A DNA stretch of 64,000 nt from UBA5794 sp963714375 (GTDB taxonomy: Bacteria; Actinomycetota; Acidimicrobiia; Spongiisociales; UBA5794), in NCBI GenBank assembly GCA_963714375.1, contig CAVQOG010000001.1, positions 229,249 to 293,248 of the forward strand, given 5' to 3'. Below the pieces are notes generated by a model that worked only from the letters and a program-made list of their open reading frames with translations, searched no databases and was not told the DNA's origin. Shown here one piece after another: positions 45,869 to 55,277 of the stretch (position 1 is its first letter; each line of letters opens with the position of its first letter). Both the position numbers and the translations under genes were made by a program.

Positions 45869-47698
45869 ATGAAGTATGTATTCAGGGCAGCGATTCTTGC
45901 GTTCGTTGGATATGTCGCGGGCATTTGGCTGACCGTCGCTATACGCGGCGGGAGCCCCACGGACGAAGTCGCTGTCGTCTTTGGGTTCATTCTTGGGCTT
46001 ATCGGATGGCTCGCTGGTATCGGTGGGTTGGAGGCATTCGGACGCCAGTGGATGGGAAAGAAGCCCAAGACGTCACCCGAGAAGGGCTGGACGCGCTACT
46101 TCGAATTCTCGATTGACCACAAGGTCATCGGTATCCAGTACGGCGTGACGTTCATCACGGTTCTCCTCTTGGGTGGAATCGGCGCAATGCTGATGCGTAT
46201 CGAATTGGCTTCCGCTGGACAGGGAATCCTCGACCTTGACGACTTCAACAAAGTCGTATCGATGCATGGCATATTGATGGTCGCCGTAGCTGTCGCAGGC
46301 ATCCTCGGAGCTTTCGGGAACTACATCATCCCCATCCAGGTGGGTGCCGCAGACATGGCATTCCCACGGCTGAACGCCCTCGCATTCTGGCTGATCCCAC
46401 CTGTCGCAATCGGGCTCCTCGGAGCCCCGTTCCTCGGCTCGTTCAACGCAGGCTGGACCGCATACGCACCGCTTTCGGTGACAAACGACTCTGGCCAGAT
46501 TCTCTTCAACCTTGCGATCATCACATTCGGCCTGTCGTCCATTCTTGGTGGCATCAACGTTCTCGTGACCGTTATCACAATGCGAGCGCCTGGTATGACA
46601 TGGGGTCGACTGCCGATCTTCACATGGGCAGGATTCTCGGCGTCGCTGCTCAGCTTTTGCGTGACGCAGTTCTTCGCAGCAGCACTCATCCTCGTCACGA
46701 TGGATCGAGTCGCCGGTACCGCATTCTTCGGGCCTGACGTCGGCACCGGGTTGTTATATGAACACATATTCTGGTTCTACAGCCACCCAGCCGTCTACAT
46801 CATGGTGCTACCAGGGTTTGGGGTCATCCTCGAACTCGTTCCGACCTTTGCGCGCAAACCACTGTTTGCATACAAAGCCGCGGTGGTTGGGATGCTCACG
46901 ATCGTTGGGCTATCGGTCGTCGTGTGGGCGCATCACATGTTCACGTCAGGGATGGCTGATTTCCTCCACGGACCATTCATGATCCTCACCGAAGCCATTT
47001 CCATCCCGACAGGTCTCATCTTCCTGTCGATGATCGGAACCCTGTGGATGGGTCGACTGTGGTTCCGCACGCCGTTGCTGCTGGCTTTCGGTTGGTTGTT
47101 CAACTTTCTCATCGGCGGAATCACCGGGATCTTCCTTGCAGATGTCGCCACTGATATCCACCTCCACGACACGTATTACGTCGTCGCCCACTTCCACTAC
47201 ACGATCGTTGGTGGCTCGATCTTCGGCTTGCTTGCCGCCCTGTTCTACTGGTTCCCGAAGATCACCGGCAGGATGTACAACGAACGTCTTGGTCAGATTT
47301 TCGCCGTCTGGGTGACCGTGATGTTCAACTTCACCTTCATCCCGCTGTTCTGGGTCGGCATCAACGGTATGAATCGCAGAGTCGGCGACTATCCAGAGGC
47401 TTTCGAGGGTGCCAACCGATTCGCTTCGATCTCCGCTCTCATTCTTGGAGCGAGCTTCTTGCTGTTGGTCGGCAACCTCGTGTATTCGGCGATCAAAGGG
47501 CCGAAGGCTGGTCCGAATCCGTGGAACAGCCGCACGCTGGAATGGCAGGTGTCTTCACCGCCGCCGCAGCACAACTTCACTTCACAACCCCGCATCGTTG
47601 GGCACCCCTATGACTACGGCGTTGAAGGTTCGCTCTACGTTGTATTCGACGAAGTAAGCGCTGATGAAGGCGATGCACCCGAGGAGGGTCCCGCATGA
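45869..47698 (+). CDS. ctaD: Cytochrome c oxidase subunit I with N-terminal extension
   Basis: The 609-residue subunit holds haems a and a3 and CuB: 'VSMHGILM' (haem a His), 'FWFYSHPAVYIMVLPGFG' (CuB His cross-linked to Tyr), 'VVWAHHMFTSGM' (CuB His-His) and 'YVVAHFHYTIVGG' (haem a3 and a). The first 65 residues, 'AAILAFVGYVAGIWLTVAI' and 'VVFGFILGLIGWLAGIGG', add two helices before the usual 'WTRYFEFSIDHKVIGIQY' start. It reduces oxygen to water while pumping protons. Confidence 0.97.
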   Translation: MKYVFRAAILAFVGYVAGIWLTVAIRGGSPTDEVAVVFGFILGLIGWLAGIGGLEAFGRQWMGKKPKTSPEKGWTRYFEFSIDHKVIGIQYGVTFITVLLLGGIGAMLMRIELASAGQGILDLDDFNKVVSMHGILMVAVAVAGILGAFGNYIIPIQVGAADMAFPRLNALAFWLIPPVAIGLLGAPFLGSFNAGWTAYAPLSVTNDSGQILFNLAIITFGLSSILGGINVLVTVITMRAPGMTWGRLPIFTWAGFSASLLSFCVTQFFAAALILVTMDRVAGTAFFGPDVGTGLLYEHIFWFYSHPAVYIMVLPGFGVILELVPTFARKPLFAYKAAVVGMLTIVGLSVVVWAHHMFTSGMADFLHGPFMILTEAISIPTGLIFLSMIGTLWMGRLWFRTPLLLAFGWLFNFLIGGITGIFLADVATDIHLHDTYYVVAHFHYTIVGGSIFGLLAALFYWFPKITGRMYNERLGQIFAVWVTVMFNFTFIPLFWVGINGMNRRVGDYPEAFEGANRFASISALILGASFLLLVGNLVYSAIKGPKAGPNPWNSRTLEWQVSSPPPQHNFTSQPRIVGHPYDYGVEGSLYVVFDEVSADEGDAPEEGPA

Positions 47699-47925
47699 CC
47701 ACCGAAATGGTTGCCATTGATCGCGAGAATCTCAGGAAAGCAACCAAACGAGGACTGCTTGCAGCCGCTCTCCTTGGCGTGCTCTCCGTGTTCGAGTACA
47801 TCATCGCTGTGGAGGTGGCAGAACCGCTTCTTCCCATCTTGCCGTTCGTATTCGCGAAGGGCTGGATCATCCTCGATGCGTTCATGCACATCCGTGCGCT
47901 CTTCAACGACGAGGGTGGCCACTGA
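47695..47925 (+). CDS. ctaF: Small membrane subunit of the oxidase (subunit IV-like)
   Basis: A 76-residue protein with two helices: 'RGLLAAALLGVLSVFEYIIA' and 'LLPILPFVFAKGWIILDAFM', followed by 'HIRALFNDEGGH'. Length, position between subunits I and III, and four-base overlap with ctaD fit the small cytochrome c oxidase subunit of actinobacteria. Confidence 0.85.
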   Translation: MTTEMVAIDRENLRKATKRGLLAAALLGVLSVFEYIIAVEVAEPLLPILPFVFAKGWIILDAFMHIRALFNDEGGH

Positions 47926-48530
47926 TGACGACGGACATCGTCCCTGACGCCGCCGTAGCGGAATCTCACGATGACCACGGTGAATACCACCAGGACACGG
48001 CGTTTCAGCCACGGGCCAACAGGATCGGTCTGTGGATGTTCATCTTCTCGGAGTGCTTCCTTTTCGCAGCATTCCTTGCGGCCCGCTACTACTCGACGGG
48101 GACATTCCGGCCCGAGGAACTGAATCAGCTCCTCGCGCTGATCCTCACGATGGTGCTCTTGGTTTCATCGATCAGTGCCTACCTTGCTGAAGTCTCGATC
48201 AAATACAACCATCGCCGGAACTTCAAGCTGTTCACGATCGTGACGATCCTTCTTGGGTTCGTATTCCTGGGTGGCGTAGGCATTGAGCTCACGGAAGCTA
48301 TCCACCACTATCCGCCGGAAACGCCATACGGAACGTCGTACTTCATGCTGATCGGCCTCCACGCTTTCCACGTCTTCAGCGGACTCGGCGCTCTCTTCAT
48401 CGTGCTGTTCCTTGGTTTCCGCGGCCACTTCGGTTCGAGTGACTATTGGGGCGTCGAAGGGGTTGTCAAGTATTGGCACTTCGTTGACCTCGCGTGGGTG
48501 ATCATCTACCCGACGCTGTACCTTTTCTAG
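47925..48530 (+). CDS. ctaE: Cytochrome c oxidase subunit III
   Basis: The 201-residue subunit has five to six helices with 'RANRIGLWMFIFSECFLFAA' at the N-terminus, 'LIGLHAFHVFSGLGALFIV' in the middle and 'YWHFVDLAWVIIYPTLYLF' at the end, all typical of the short actinobacterial CtaE. It stabilises the oxidase core. Starts on the last base of ctaF's stop. Confidence 0.95.
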   Translation: MTTDIVPDAAVAESHDDHGEYHQDTAFQPRANRIGLWMFIFSECFLFAAFLAARYYSTGTFRPEELNQLLALILTMVLLVSSISAYLAEVSIKYNHRRNFKLFTIVTILLGFVFLGGVGIELTEAIHHYPPETPYGTSYFMLIGLHAFHVFSGLGALFIVLFLGFRGHFGSSDYWGVEGVVKYWHFVDLAWVIIYPTLYLF

Positions 48531-49136
48531 ATGGCTGATCCCGTTCGGGCAAAGAAGCACATCTCATCTCGTCGGAGGCTCATCGAAGCGATCGCGCTCG
48601 TCGTCGGTTCCACGATCGTCATTGGCGGGCTCTCGTCGATAGCGCTGTTGTTGTATACCCAGGGTTCACGCCAACCAACGACGCGGACAATCGTCATCCC
48701 GGAGGGCTCCTACGCCCTGATCGAGCAAGGAGAGAACCCTCTCGAGATACCGCCGACGTGGAGTTTCCTCGCTGACGACACGCTGGTACTCGACAACCGC
48801 GACGACGTGGCGCACACGCTTGGCACCTGGTATGTGCCACCCAACACGGTGAGGCGATTCGAGCTACAACCAGCCTACGGCGGCTTCTTCGTGTGCTCGC
48901 TCCACCCCTCAGGGGCCATCACATTGGACATCCAACCGCGTGACTACGACTTCAGGCTCATAGCATTTCCGACGTTCGGGTTCGGCCTATCTGTCGGGAT
49001 CATCCTGTTTATCGGCCTCAACGTTTCTCGTGCTCTTGACGGAGGCGGAGATCCCTATCGCCGTGATGACCTTGAGGGATCCCCCATTGATCCGTCTGCC
49101 AAGGAGCAGAACAAATCCACATCGATGGGAATCTGA
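48531..49136 (+). CDS. Cupredoxin-like membrane protein of the oxidase operon
   Basis: The 201-residue protein begins directly after the ctaE stop. It has an N-terminal TM helix ('AIALVVGSTIVIGGLSSIAL'), a cupredoxin-like domain with 'DDVAHTLGTWYVPP' and 'GFFVCSLHPSGAI' (His...Cys...His, possible copper ligands), and a C-terminal TM helix ('FPTFGFGLSVGIILFIGLN'). The arrangement resembles cupredoxin accessories of heme-copper oxidases. It may bind copper for assembly or for electron transfer; no methionine ligand is clear. The family is not one I can name. Confidence 0.7.
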   Translation: MADPVRAKKHISSRRRLIEAIALVVGSTIVIGGLSSIALLLYTQGSRQPTTRTIVIPEGSYALIEQGENPLEIPPTWSFLADDTLVLDNRDDVAHTLGTWYVPPNTVRRFELQPAYGGFFVCSLHPSGAITLDIQPRDYDFRLIAFPTFGFGLSVGIILFIGLNVSRALDGGGDPYRRDDLEGSPIDPSAKEQNKSTSMGI

Positions 49137-49185
49137 TCGATGCGGCTACCGTTTCAATCACGAACAGGCCATCGAGGTTGCTCAA

Positions 49186-49989
49186 ATGAATCTTCCACCA
49201 CTCCCGACAAGCTGGGAACGAACGAGGGTCTCACTCCAGCGTTATGCACAAGCCATGACAGCGCTGCCACGGGTGGGCGCGGAACCTGATCACAGGTGGG
49301 CTCATGTGGCGATGCACCCTGCGCACCTTGCTGATGGTGGGATTGGGTTTGCAACCGTGCCGACGCCGTTGGCAAGCGGTGCATCGCTGGTGTCCACACT
49401 CGACGTGCACCGCGACCTGATCAGGATCGAAGCAGGAGCCGACAGCCTCAAGATCGATCTCAACGCCGGTCCATCGCCAAGGACCGTCGGGTCGACGATC
49501 GCCGAACTTGCGCAATCCCACGGATCATCGTTCAGGATTGACTCGGACCGCTACGCCGATGGCAGCCACCAAATCTATGAACGATGGTGTGCCCATGCGT
49601 GGCACGACAATGCCCTATGGATCAGTGATACGTTTTCGGTGTTCAACACCGGCCTTGAGGGCGAGATCTCCGGGCCCCACCTCTGGCCACATGGCTTTGA
49701 CATCGCAACCGAGTGGTTCAGCCGCAAGACGGTGAATGCCGAGGGCGCCAATGCCCAGATCGCGGTTGGTTTCTATCCGGCGGGTGACGCCTACTTCTAT
49801 GCAAACCCATGGCCCTACGACGAAGCGTGGGGGAGTGCCAAGCTTCCTGACGGAGTCACATGGCACCTCGAGGGATGGCAGGGTGCCGTCCTTGCGGCCT
49901 CGGATCTCGATGGCGTTGACGATCGTGAGCGGATCCTCGAGTTCGCGCGGGCAATCCACCATCTCACACACAACACACTGAGCCAGTAG
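49186..49989 (+). CDS. DUF5996 family protein
   Basis: The 267-residue protein begins 'MNLPPLPTSWERTRVSLQRY'. It contains 'FDIATEWFSRKTVNAEGANA', 'AVGFYPAGDAYFYANPWPYD' and 'WQGAVLAASDLDGVDDRERI', the conserved segments of DUF5996. No function is known. The ATG at 49,186 starts at the conserved 'LPPLPTSWE'; the open frame extends upstream into the preceding gene without homology. Confidence 0.85.
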   Translation: MNLPPLPTSWERTRVSLQRYAQAMTALPRVGAEPDHRWAHVAMHPAHLADGGIGFATVPTPLASGASLVSTLDVHRDLIRIEAGADSLKIDLNAGPSPRTVGSTIAELAQSHGSSFRIDSDRYADGSHQIYERWCAHAWHDNALWISDTFSVFNTGLEGEISGPHLWPHGFDIATEWFSRKTVNAEGANAQIAVGFYPAGDAYFYANPWPYDEAWGSAKLPDGVTWHLEGWQGAVLAASDLDGVDDRERILEFARAIHHLTHNTLSQ

Positions 49990-50055
49990 ATATTGAGCCA
50001 GTAGCCACGCAGCACCGCTGCACCGGTTAGCGTGACGTGACCATCGGGAGATGAG

Positions 50056-51372
50056 ATGTCACGACGCGACCGAATCATCAAGAAGATTGTCTCGTGGGCG
50101 ATCGCCTTGTTGTATCACCGCGTCGAGGTGAGGCAACGCCCCGGTCTGACGGCAACTGGTCCGCAGCTCGCAAACGGGAGCCATTTTGGTGGGTTCTCGG
50201 ATCCCCTCGTTCTCGTCTACGCAATGGACCGCGTCCCGCGGTTCATTGGACGAGATGTCATTTGGAAGAATCCCATCGCGAGGGTCATCGTCAACTGGTT
50301 TGGGGCGATTCCGGTTCACAAGCCTGAGGACGGGACCGGCAAGTCATCCAATGATCAGATGTTCGCCTCGACCTACGATGCCCTCGGGGAGGGAGAACTT
50401 GTCACGATCTTTCCCGAAGGCATCACCGTGGATGACCCGTCGATCGCAAACATCAAGACGGGATCTGCCAGGATAGCGCTCGGAGCACGGGCCAACGGGG
50501 TCGAGGGGATCCAGCTCATCAGCGCTGGCATCCACTACGCGAACAAGGCCGCCCTGCGGTCGGATGTATTCATAGATATCGGCTGGGACATCGACCTCGA
50601 TGCCGAGATCGACAACTACGTCGAGCCAGGCGAAACGGCGGACGCCTCAAACCGATCTGCAGTGCGCAAGCTGACCGACGATATGGAGGGCAGACTCCGC
50701 CGGGCAGCACCTGATTTTTCGGACTGGGCCACGGCACACAGTCTGTCCGCGGCGGCGGGCGTGGCATTGCGTGACCCAGAAACGGGAGACACCGAGGTTG
50801 GACATGGTGATCGGGAACGCCTCGCACGGTTGCTCGACGATGCAGGCAAGGAAGATCAGACTGCGGTTGAAGATGCCATGGCAACTTACCAGGCCGACCT
50901 TGATGCGATGGGGTTCGACGACACCATGTTCGTCTCGGGCATGAGCAAGCGCTCCACGTTCTCGTGGTACATCATCAGGACCCTGTTCATCGGGCTACTC
51001 CTCGTTCCATTTGCCCTCGTCGGTGTCGTCGTCAACTGGATTCCCATGTTGGTTGTATGGCTGATAGGCCGGTTGAAGGTAGCCGACGCAATGATGGCCA
51101 CGATCAAACCGTTGGCCGGTCTTGTTGTCTTCCTCCTGACGTGGGGAGCGTGGGCCTGGTGGGGTTGGCGTACGCGAGGCGCAGAAGGTTTCGCCATCGT
51201 CGTGATGCTGCTTCCGGTGTACCTGTTCGCATTGATCGCCTTGACGGAACGTTTCGTGCTCTTCTTCCGTGCGGTTCGTGGTTTTGCCAGGTCACGGTCG
51301 ATTCAGAGTCTGCACGAACAGATGACCATCCATCGTCGTGCGGTGGTTGAGGCCGTTGCTCAGGCGCTGTGA
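50056..51372 (+). CDS. PlsC-type acyltransferase with C-terminal membrane region
   Basis: The 438-residue protein has the lysophospholipid acyltransferase blocks: 'NGSHFGGFSDPLVLVYAM' (His-x5-Asp, as in the GPAT-like subgroup), 'RFIGRDVIWKNPIARVIVNW', 'GAIPVHKPED' and 'LVTIFPEGITVDDPSI'. A linker leads to four C-terminal helices ('IIRTLFIGLLLVPFALVGVV' onward). It should transfer acyl chains to glycerol phosphate or a lysolipid in membrane lipid synthesis. Convergent with the next gene, overlapping by 13 bases. Confidence 0.85.
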   Translation: MSRRDRIIKKIVSWAIALLYHRVEVRQRPGLTATGPQLANGSHFGGFSDPLVLVYAMDRVPRFIGRDVIWKNPIARVIVNWFGAIPVHKPEDGTGKSSNDQMFASTYDALGEGELVTIFPEGITVDDPSIANIKTGSARIALGARANGVEGIQLISAGIHYANKAALRSDVFIDIGWDIDLDAEIDNYVEPGETADASNRSAVRKLTDDMEGRLRRAAPDFSDWATAHSLSAAAGVALRDPETGDTEVGHGDRERLARLLDDAGKEDQTAVEDAMATYQADLDAMGFDDTMFVSGMSKRSTFSWYIIRTLFIGLLLVPFALVGVVVNWIPMLVVWLIGRLKVADAMMATIKPLAGLVVFLLTWGAWAWWGWRTRGAEGFAIVVMLLPVYLFALIALTERFVLFFRAVRGFARSRSIQSLHEQMTIHRRAVVEAVAQAL

Positions 51373-52525
51373 ATCTTGCCGAGGGCGATCCCGTCGGATC
51401 GGCGAATCTCAGATTCACGCAGCCGCGCCTCAATCCGAGTCATCTGGTCATCCGTGACCGAGAATCCATAGGCTGCTGCTACGAACGAGGCGAGGTCGGC
51501 TCGATAGTCATGACCGGTTGAGAAGAACTGACCCGGTATCACCGTCGCGGCATTCTTCGTATCGATGAGGCCCTGGAAGAATGCGACCCCCGGAATCCAT
51601 CGCTGATGGGGATTGGTGCCCCTTCCACGATCCGGCACTGTGAGCCAATCAGGAATCTCATAGAGGTCGTTGAGGGCAAACTTTGTGACTGGGTCGTTGT
51701 GGTGGTTCAAGAAGACATATGGCGGGGCGTCCCGATCATCGAGGTAGGAAGCGAGATCATTCGGGTGATCGAACACCGGCGCCCCTGCACCAGTCAGTTT
51801 CTCGAACAACGGAGATCCATTCGGTGTACCAACCCAGAGCGCCCGGTCCACGATGAGCGCATCACCACGGGAGGCTGCCTCGACACCAGCCTGACCCGCA
51901 AGCGCGCCGAGGCTCTCTCCATACGCAACGAGCTGAGCGGATGAGCCGGATTCAGCGATGCTGCTCCTGATCGCCGTCAACAGCATCGCGTACAGGCGGC
52001 TCGCTTTATGGACCTTGTTCATCGAGAGCATTGAGGGCAACGATCCGTATTGGACCGCAACCGTGGCACAGTCGCCTCTGGACATCAGTTCTGCGGCCTC
52101 GACCGCTATGTAGTTCACATATCCGGTGCCGGCTGGTGACGCCGCAATGATGACCGAGCGATCAAGGGCCCCTGTGCGTTGCAGTTCGGCCATCGCAGCA
52201 GCAATGAGTGCCTCGTCCGAGTCGGCCGAGTCAATGCCGATATAGACGCGGACCGGTTCAGCGATCGGAGGTTCTCCCGTGATCTCTGCGATGTCGGCCC
52301 CCGATACCACGTCAGAAACCAACCGTCTTCCCTGAACTCCGAGAGACCCGTATGGGATCGTCGAGTGCGTGCTGCCCGACACGCTTGGAGACGTCGGGAC
52401 GTCGGCAAACGCGATCTCCGTTGCGCGGTTTCCCGCTGCAATCTTGCCGGTTACACGGCTGATACCTGCTTTGGCTCCGTAGGCGATGGCACCGACCGTT
52501 GCAAGTGAGCCGATGAACCTTTGGT
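51360..52525 (-). CDS. Abhydrolase_9 paralogue, 5' end lost at the junction
   Basis: About 385 residues of the C-terminal hydrolase: 'SLGVQGRRLVSDVVSGADIA', nucleophile elbow 'LVAYGESLGALAG', 'VFLNHHNDPVTKFALNDLY' and 'VIPGQFFSTGHDYRADLASF'. It aligns by eye with the protein at 6,805-8,829, from that protein's 'VGLQGRRFLTDVVTPDLIES'. The frame continues to an apparent ATG at 52,601, but the first ~25 residues come from AT-rich foreign DNA and do not resemble the paralogue, so the true N-terminal membrane domain is missing. Confidence 0.85.
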
Positions 52526-52550
52526 GAAAACTATCTACTATCTCATAACT
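52512..52550. other. Junction between actinobacterial and Bacteroidota-type DNA
   Basis: Base composition, codon use and gene content change abruptly here. Left of it the reversed hydrolase still reads as family sequence ('FIGSLATVGAIAYG'). Right of it, from 52,549, the forward frame reads 'TSISDEEYRVPPTDEA', the linker of CapF. Both genes lack their N-terminal halves at the same point, with no repeat, integrase, tRNA or IS at the join. Probably an assembly chimera. Confidence 0.85.
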
Positions 52551-53107
52551 TACATCTATCTCTGACGAAGAATATAGAGTTCCTCCGACTGATGAGGCCA
52601 AGGTAACAGAATTGCTAAGCTTACTTCAAAGTTTTAAGGACCATTATTTTGATAATGGAATTTTACCTGATCTCAAGGATCCTTTTGAGTCAAATTTGTT
52701 CAACACATTTGTCTGTTATCTGGATCATTCGAAATACTTTCCATTCAAACTTAAGAAGAATGTTGATGAGCGGGGGTCATTTGTTCGAAACAGTTAAACT
52801 GAAGAGTGGGGGACAGGTATCTTTCTCCACGACTAAACCAGGGATAACCCGGGGTAATCATTTCCATACCCATAAAGCGGAGAGATTTGCCGTCATTAAG
52901 GGTAAAGCCCGCATCCAGCTGAGAAGAATTGGAACGGAGGAGATTCTGAATTTTGAACTTGACGGTAATGAGCCGTCATATGTAGATATGCCCATCTGGC
53001 ATACCCATAACATAACTAATATCGGAGACGAGGAGCTTTATACAATTTTCTGGATTAGTGAATTCTATGACCCAGCTGACCATGATACTTTTTTTGAAAA
53101 GGTGTAA
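52549..53107 (+). CDS. capF: CapF/FnlB C-terminal part: linker and cupin domain (5' truncated, frameshifted)
   Basis: The first frame gives 'LLQSFKDHYFDNGILPDL' and 'PLKMNVDERGSF'-like 'FKLKKNVDERGSFVRN'; after a break near 52,785 the second gives 'VSFSTTKPGITRGNHFHTHK', 'RFAVIKGKARIQLRRIG' and 'MPIWHTHNITNIGDEEL'. This is the cupin domain of CapF/WbjC/FnlB, which reduces the UDP-sugar intermediate on the way to UDP-L-FucNAc. The N-terminal NAD(P)-binding domain of about 245 residues is missing at the junction. capG follows 47 bases later, as in the normal capE-capF-capG order. Confidence 0.88.
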
Positions 53108-53154
53108 CTTGTCAGGCATTAATTTTCATTGTTGTAATAAACCTCTGGCCGATT

Positions 53155-54301
53155 ATGAATAGCCCATCCCTTAAAGTACTAACCATTGTTGGAACCCGTC
53201 CGGAAGTCATTAAGACTTCCCGGGTGATGTCCTTGCTTGATGAGCACGTAAATCACATTATAGCTCATACAGGGCAGAATTATGACTATGAACTTAATGA
53301 GATATTTTACAAAGACCTTGAGTTACGGAAACCGGACTTCTTTCTTAATGTTGATGTTTCTTCACTCGAGGCCTCGGTTGGTGACATAATCCGGAAATCC
53401 GGAGAATTACTAAGAAATGAGAGTCCAGATGCACTGCTTGTCCTGGGCGATACGGATTCATCTGTCTTCAGCCTACATGGCAAAGAGGTTGCATATACCG
53501 ATATTTCATATGGAAGCCGGAAACCGCTGTTTCGACTTCAATGTTCCGGAAGAGATTAACAGGAGGGTAATAGACCACATATCGGATTTCGATCTGGTCT
53601 ATACTGAACACGCCAGACGCCATCTCATTAGCGAAGGCCTTCCGCATCGCCGCATATATCTCACAGGATCACCAATGTTCGAGGTCCTGAATCACTATAA
53701 GCAAAAGATAGTAGCCTCTGACATCATTAACAGTTTAAATCTTCAACCTAAAGGATACTTTGTAATTTCGACTCACCGGGAAGAAAATGTAGACAATCCT
53801 GAGAATCTCAAAATGATCCTGGTGATTTTTAATCGTATTGCAGAAGAGTACAAGATGCCGATAATTGTCAGTACCCATCCGCGCACACGAAAAAGGATAG
53901 AGGCCACAGCGGACTTCAAAACCAGTTCCCTGGTCCGGTTTCTTAAGCCTTTTGGTTTCACCGATTATGTTCATCTTCAGATGAATGCATTATGTACTAT
54001 TTCTGACAGCGGAACAATAAGTGAAGAGTCAGCCATTTTAAATTTCCCGGCAATCTCCCTGCGGAATTCAATGGAACGCCCGGAAGCTCAGGATGCAGGT
54101 ACAATTATTCTGACTGGCTTTAATCCAAGTGTTGTTCTTAATTCGATCCAACTCGCCGTCAAAGAGCATAACTCAGGAGTGGCCAAGCTGATTCCTGCTG
54201 ATTACCAGGTTCCTGATACCTCCTGGCGTGTTCTGAAACTGATCCGTGGATTATCTACATTGTCCAACCAGTGGCATGGAATTATTAAACCTGAAAAATA
54301 G
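53155..54301 (+). CDS. capG: UDP-N-acetyl sugar 2-epimerase, CapG/FnlC or WecB type (one frameshift)
   Basis: The joined protein is about 380 residues, the family length. First frame: 'VLTIVGTRPEVIKTSRVM', 'HTGQNYDYELNEIFYKDL' and 'ALLVLGDTDSSVFSL'. After a break near 53,478: 'KRLHIPIFHMEAGNRCFD', 'VPEEINRRVIDHISD', 'FVISTHREENVDNPENL' and 'TISDSGTISEESAILNFPAI'. These are the 2-epimerase signatures. Because capF precedes it, the UDP-L-FucNAc (CapG) function is preferred over UDP-ManNAc (WecB). Confidence 0.9.
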
Positions 54302-54374
54302 AACCCTGTAATATAGAACCGAAACATCTGAAAGTAATTACACCCGCAATATCAGTCACCAATAACCACATAAT

Positions 54375-55169
54375 ATGAAACTAGCCCGTTGTGTCATCCC
54401 AATTATGTTGGCTGCAGTCTTTCTATTAAGTTCCTGCGTCTCCAGAAAAAAACTTACATATCTTCAGTATTCGAACAATGCCGGTGATTATGATTTACCC
54501 GTCCATGATACCAGGACAATGGTTACTCCGGCTGTATACAAAATAATGCCGTATGATAATCTGTATATCAGGGTAATAACTCCTGATCCACAATGGTCGG
54601 CCATTTTTAACACAATGCCTGTTGGGGCAGGAGGAGCTGTGACGGAGGAAAGCGCTGCCTTATTCGGCTATACTGTTGATGCCGCAGGGGATATTGAAAT
54701 CCCATTCGTTGGCAAAATCAAAGTAGTGGATAAAACCTTAGCTGAAATTAAAAATGATTTGGACTCCATTTTCAAAAATTACGTAACAGATGCTGCTATT
54801 ACAGTGAGGTTGGTTAATAATTATGTCAGTGTAATCGGAGAGGTAACTGTGCCCGGGAGATATCGCTTAACCAAGGACCGTTTAAACATCTTCGAAGTGC
54901 TTTCTTTGGCCAGCGATCTTACAGCGTACAGTAACCGTCAGAAAATTCAACTGATAAGACCATCATCATATGGACCGGTTGTCAAGGAGTTTTCACTTAC
55001 CGACAGAAGCATACTCTCCTCAGAGTTTTACTATTTAATGCCTAATGATATTATTTATGCCATGCCAGTGCGAGGAAGATCGTTTCAGCTTAACTCATCG
55101 GTCTGGACACTCTTTTTAACAACTATTACATCCGCCTTTGGAATTATAGCGCTCGTCAGAACGCTTTAA
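54375..55169 (+). CDS. Polysaccharide export lipoprotein, Wza family
   Basis: The 264-residue protein is the only intact gene in the tail. It has a lipoprotein signal (lipobox 'FLLSSCVSR'), a Poly_export domain ('YKIMPYDNLYIRVITPDPQW', 'ALFGYTVDAAGDIEIPFVGK') and an SLBB-like domain ('YVSVIGEVTVPGRYRLTKDR'), and ends in a hydrophobic helix ('TLFLTTITSAFGIIALVRTL'). This short form is usual in Bacteroidota. It forms the outer-membrane exit for capsule polysaccharide with Wzc. Confidence 0.92.
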   Translation: MKLARCVIPIMLAAVFLLSSCVSRKKLTYLQYSNNAGDYDLPVHDTRTMVTPAVYKIMPYDNLYIRVITPDPQWSAIFNTMPVGAGGAVTEESAALFGYTVDAAGDIEIPFVGKIKVVDKTLAEIKNDLDSIFKNYVTDAAITVRLVNNYVSVIGEVTVPGRYRLTKDRLNIFEVLSLASDLTAYSNRQKIQLIRPSSYGPVVKEFSLTDRSILSSEFYYLMPNDIIYAMPVRGRSFQLNSSVWTLFLTTITSAFGIIALVRTL

Positions 55170-55277
55170 AAGTTCTATTATAGTTAATCGACTGCAGTCC
55201 GGGGAATATTTCCTGAAAACAGGTTGAGGAATAAGAGCTGATATTATGTAACTTATTAGTGTAAATGACAACGGAAG

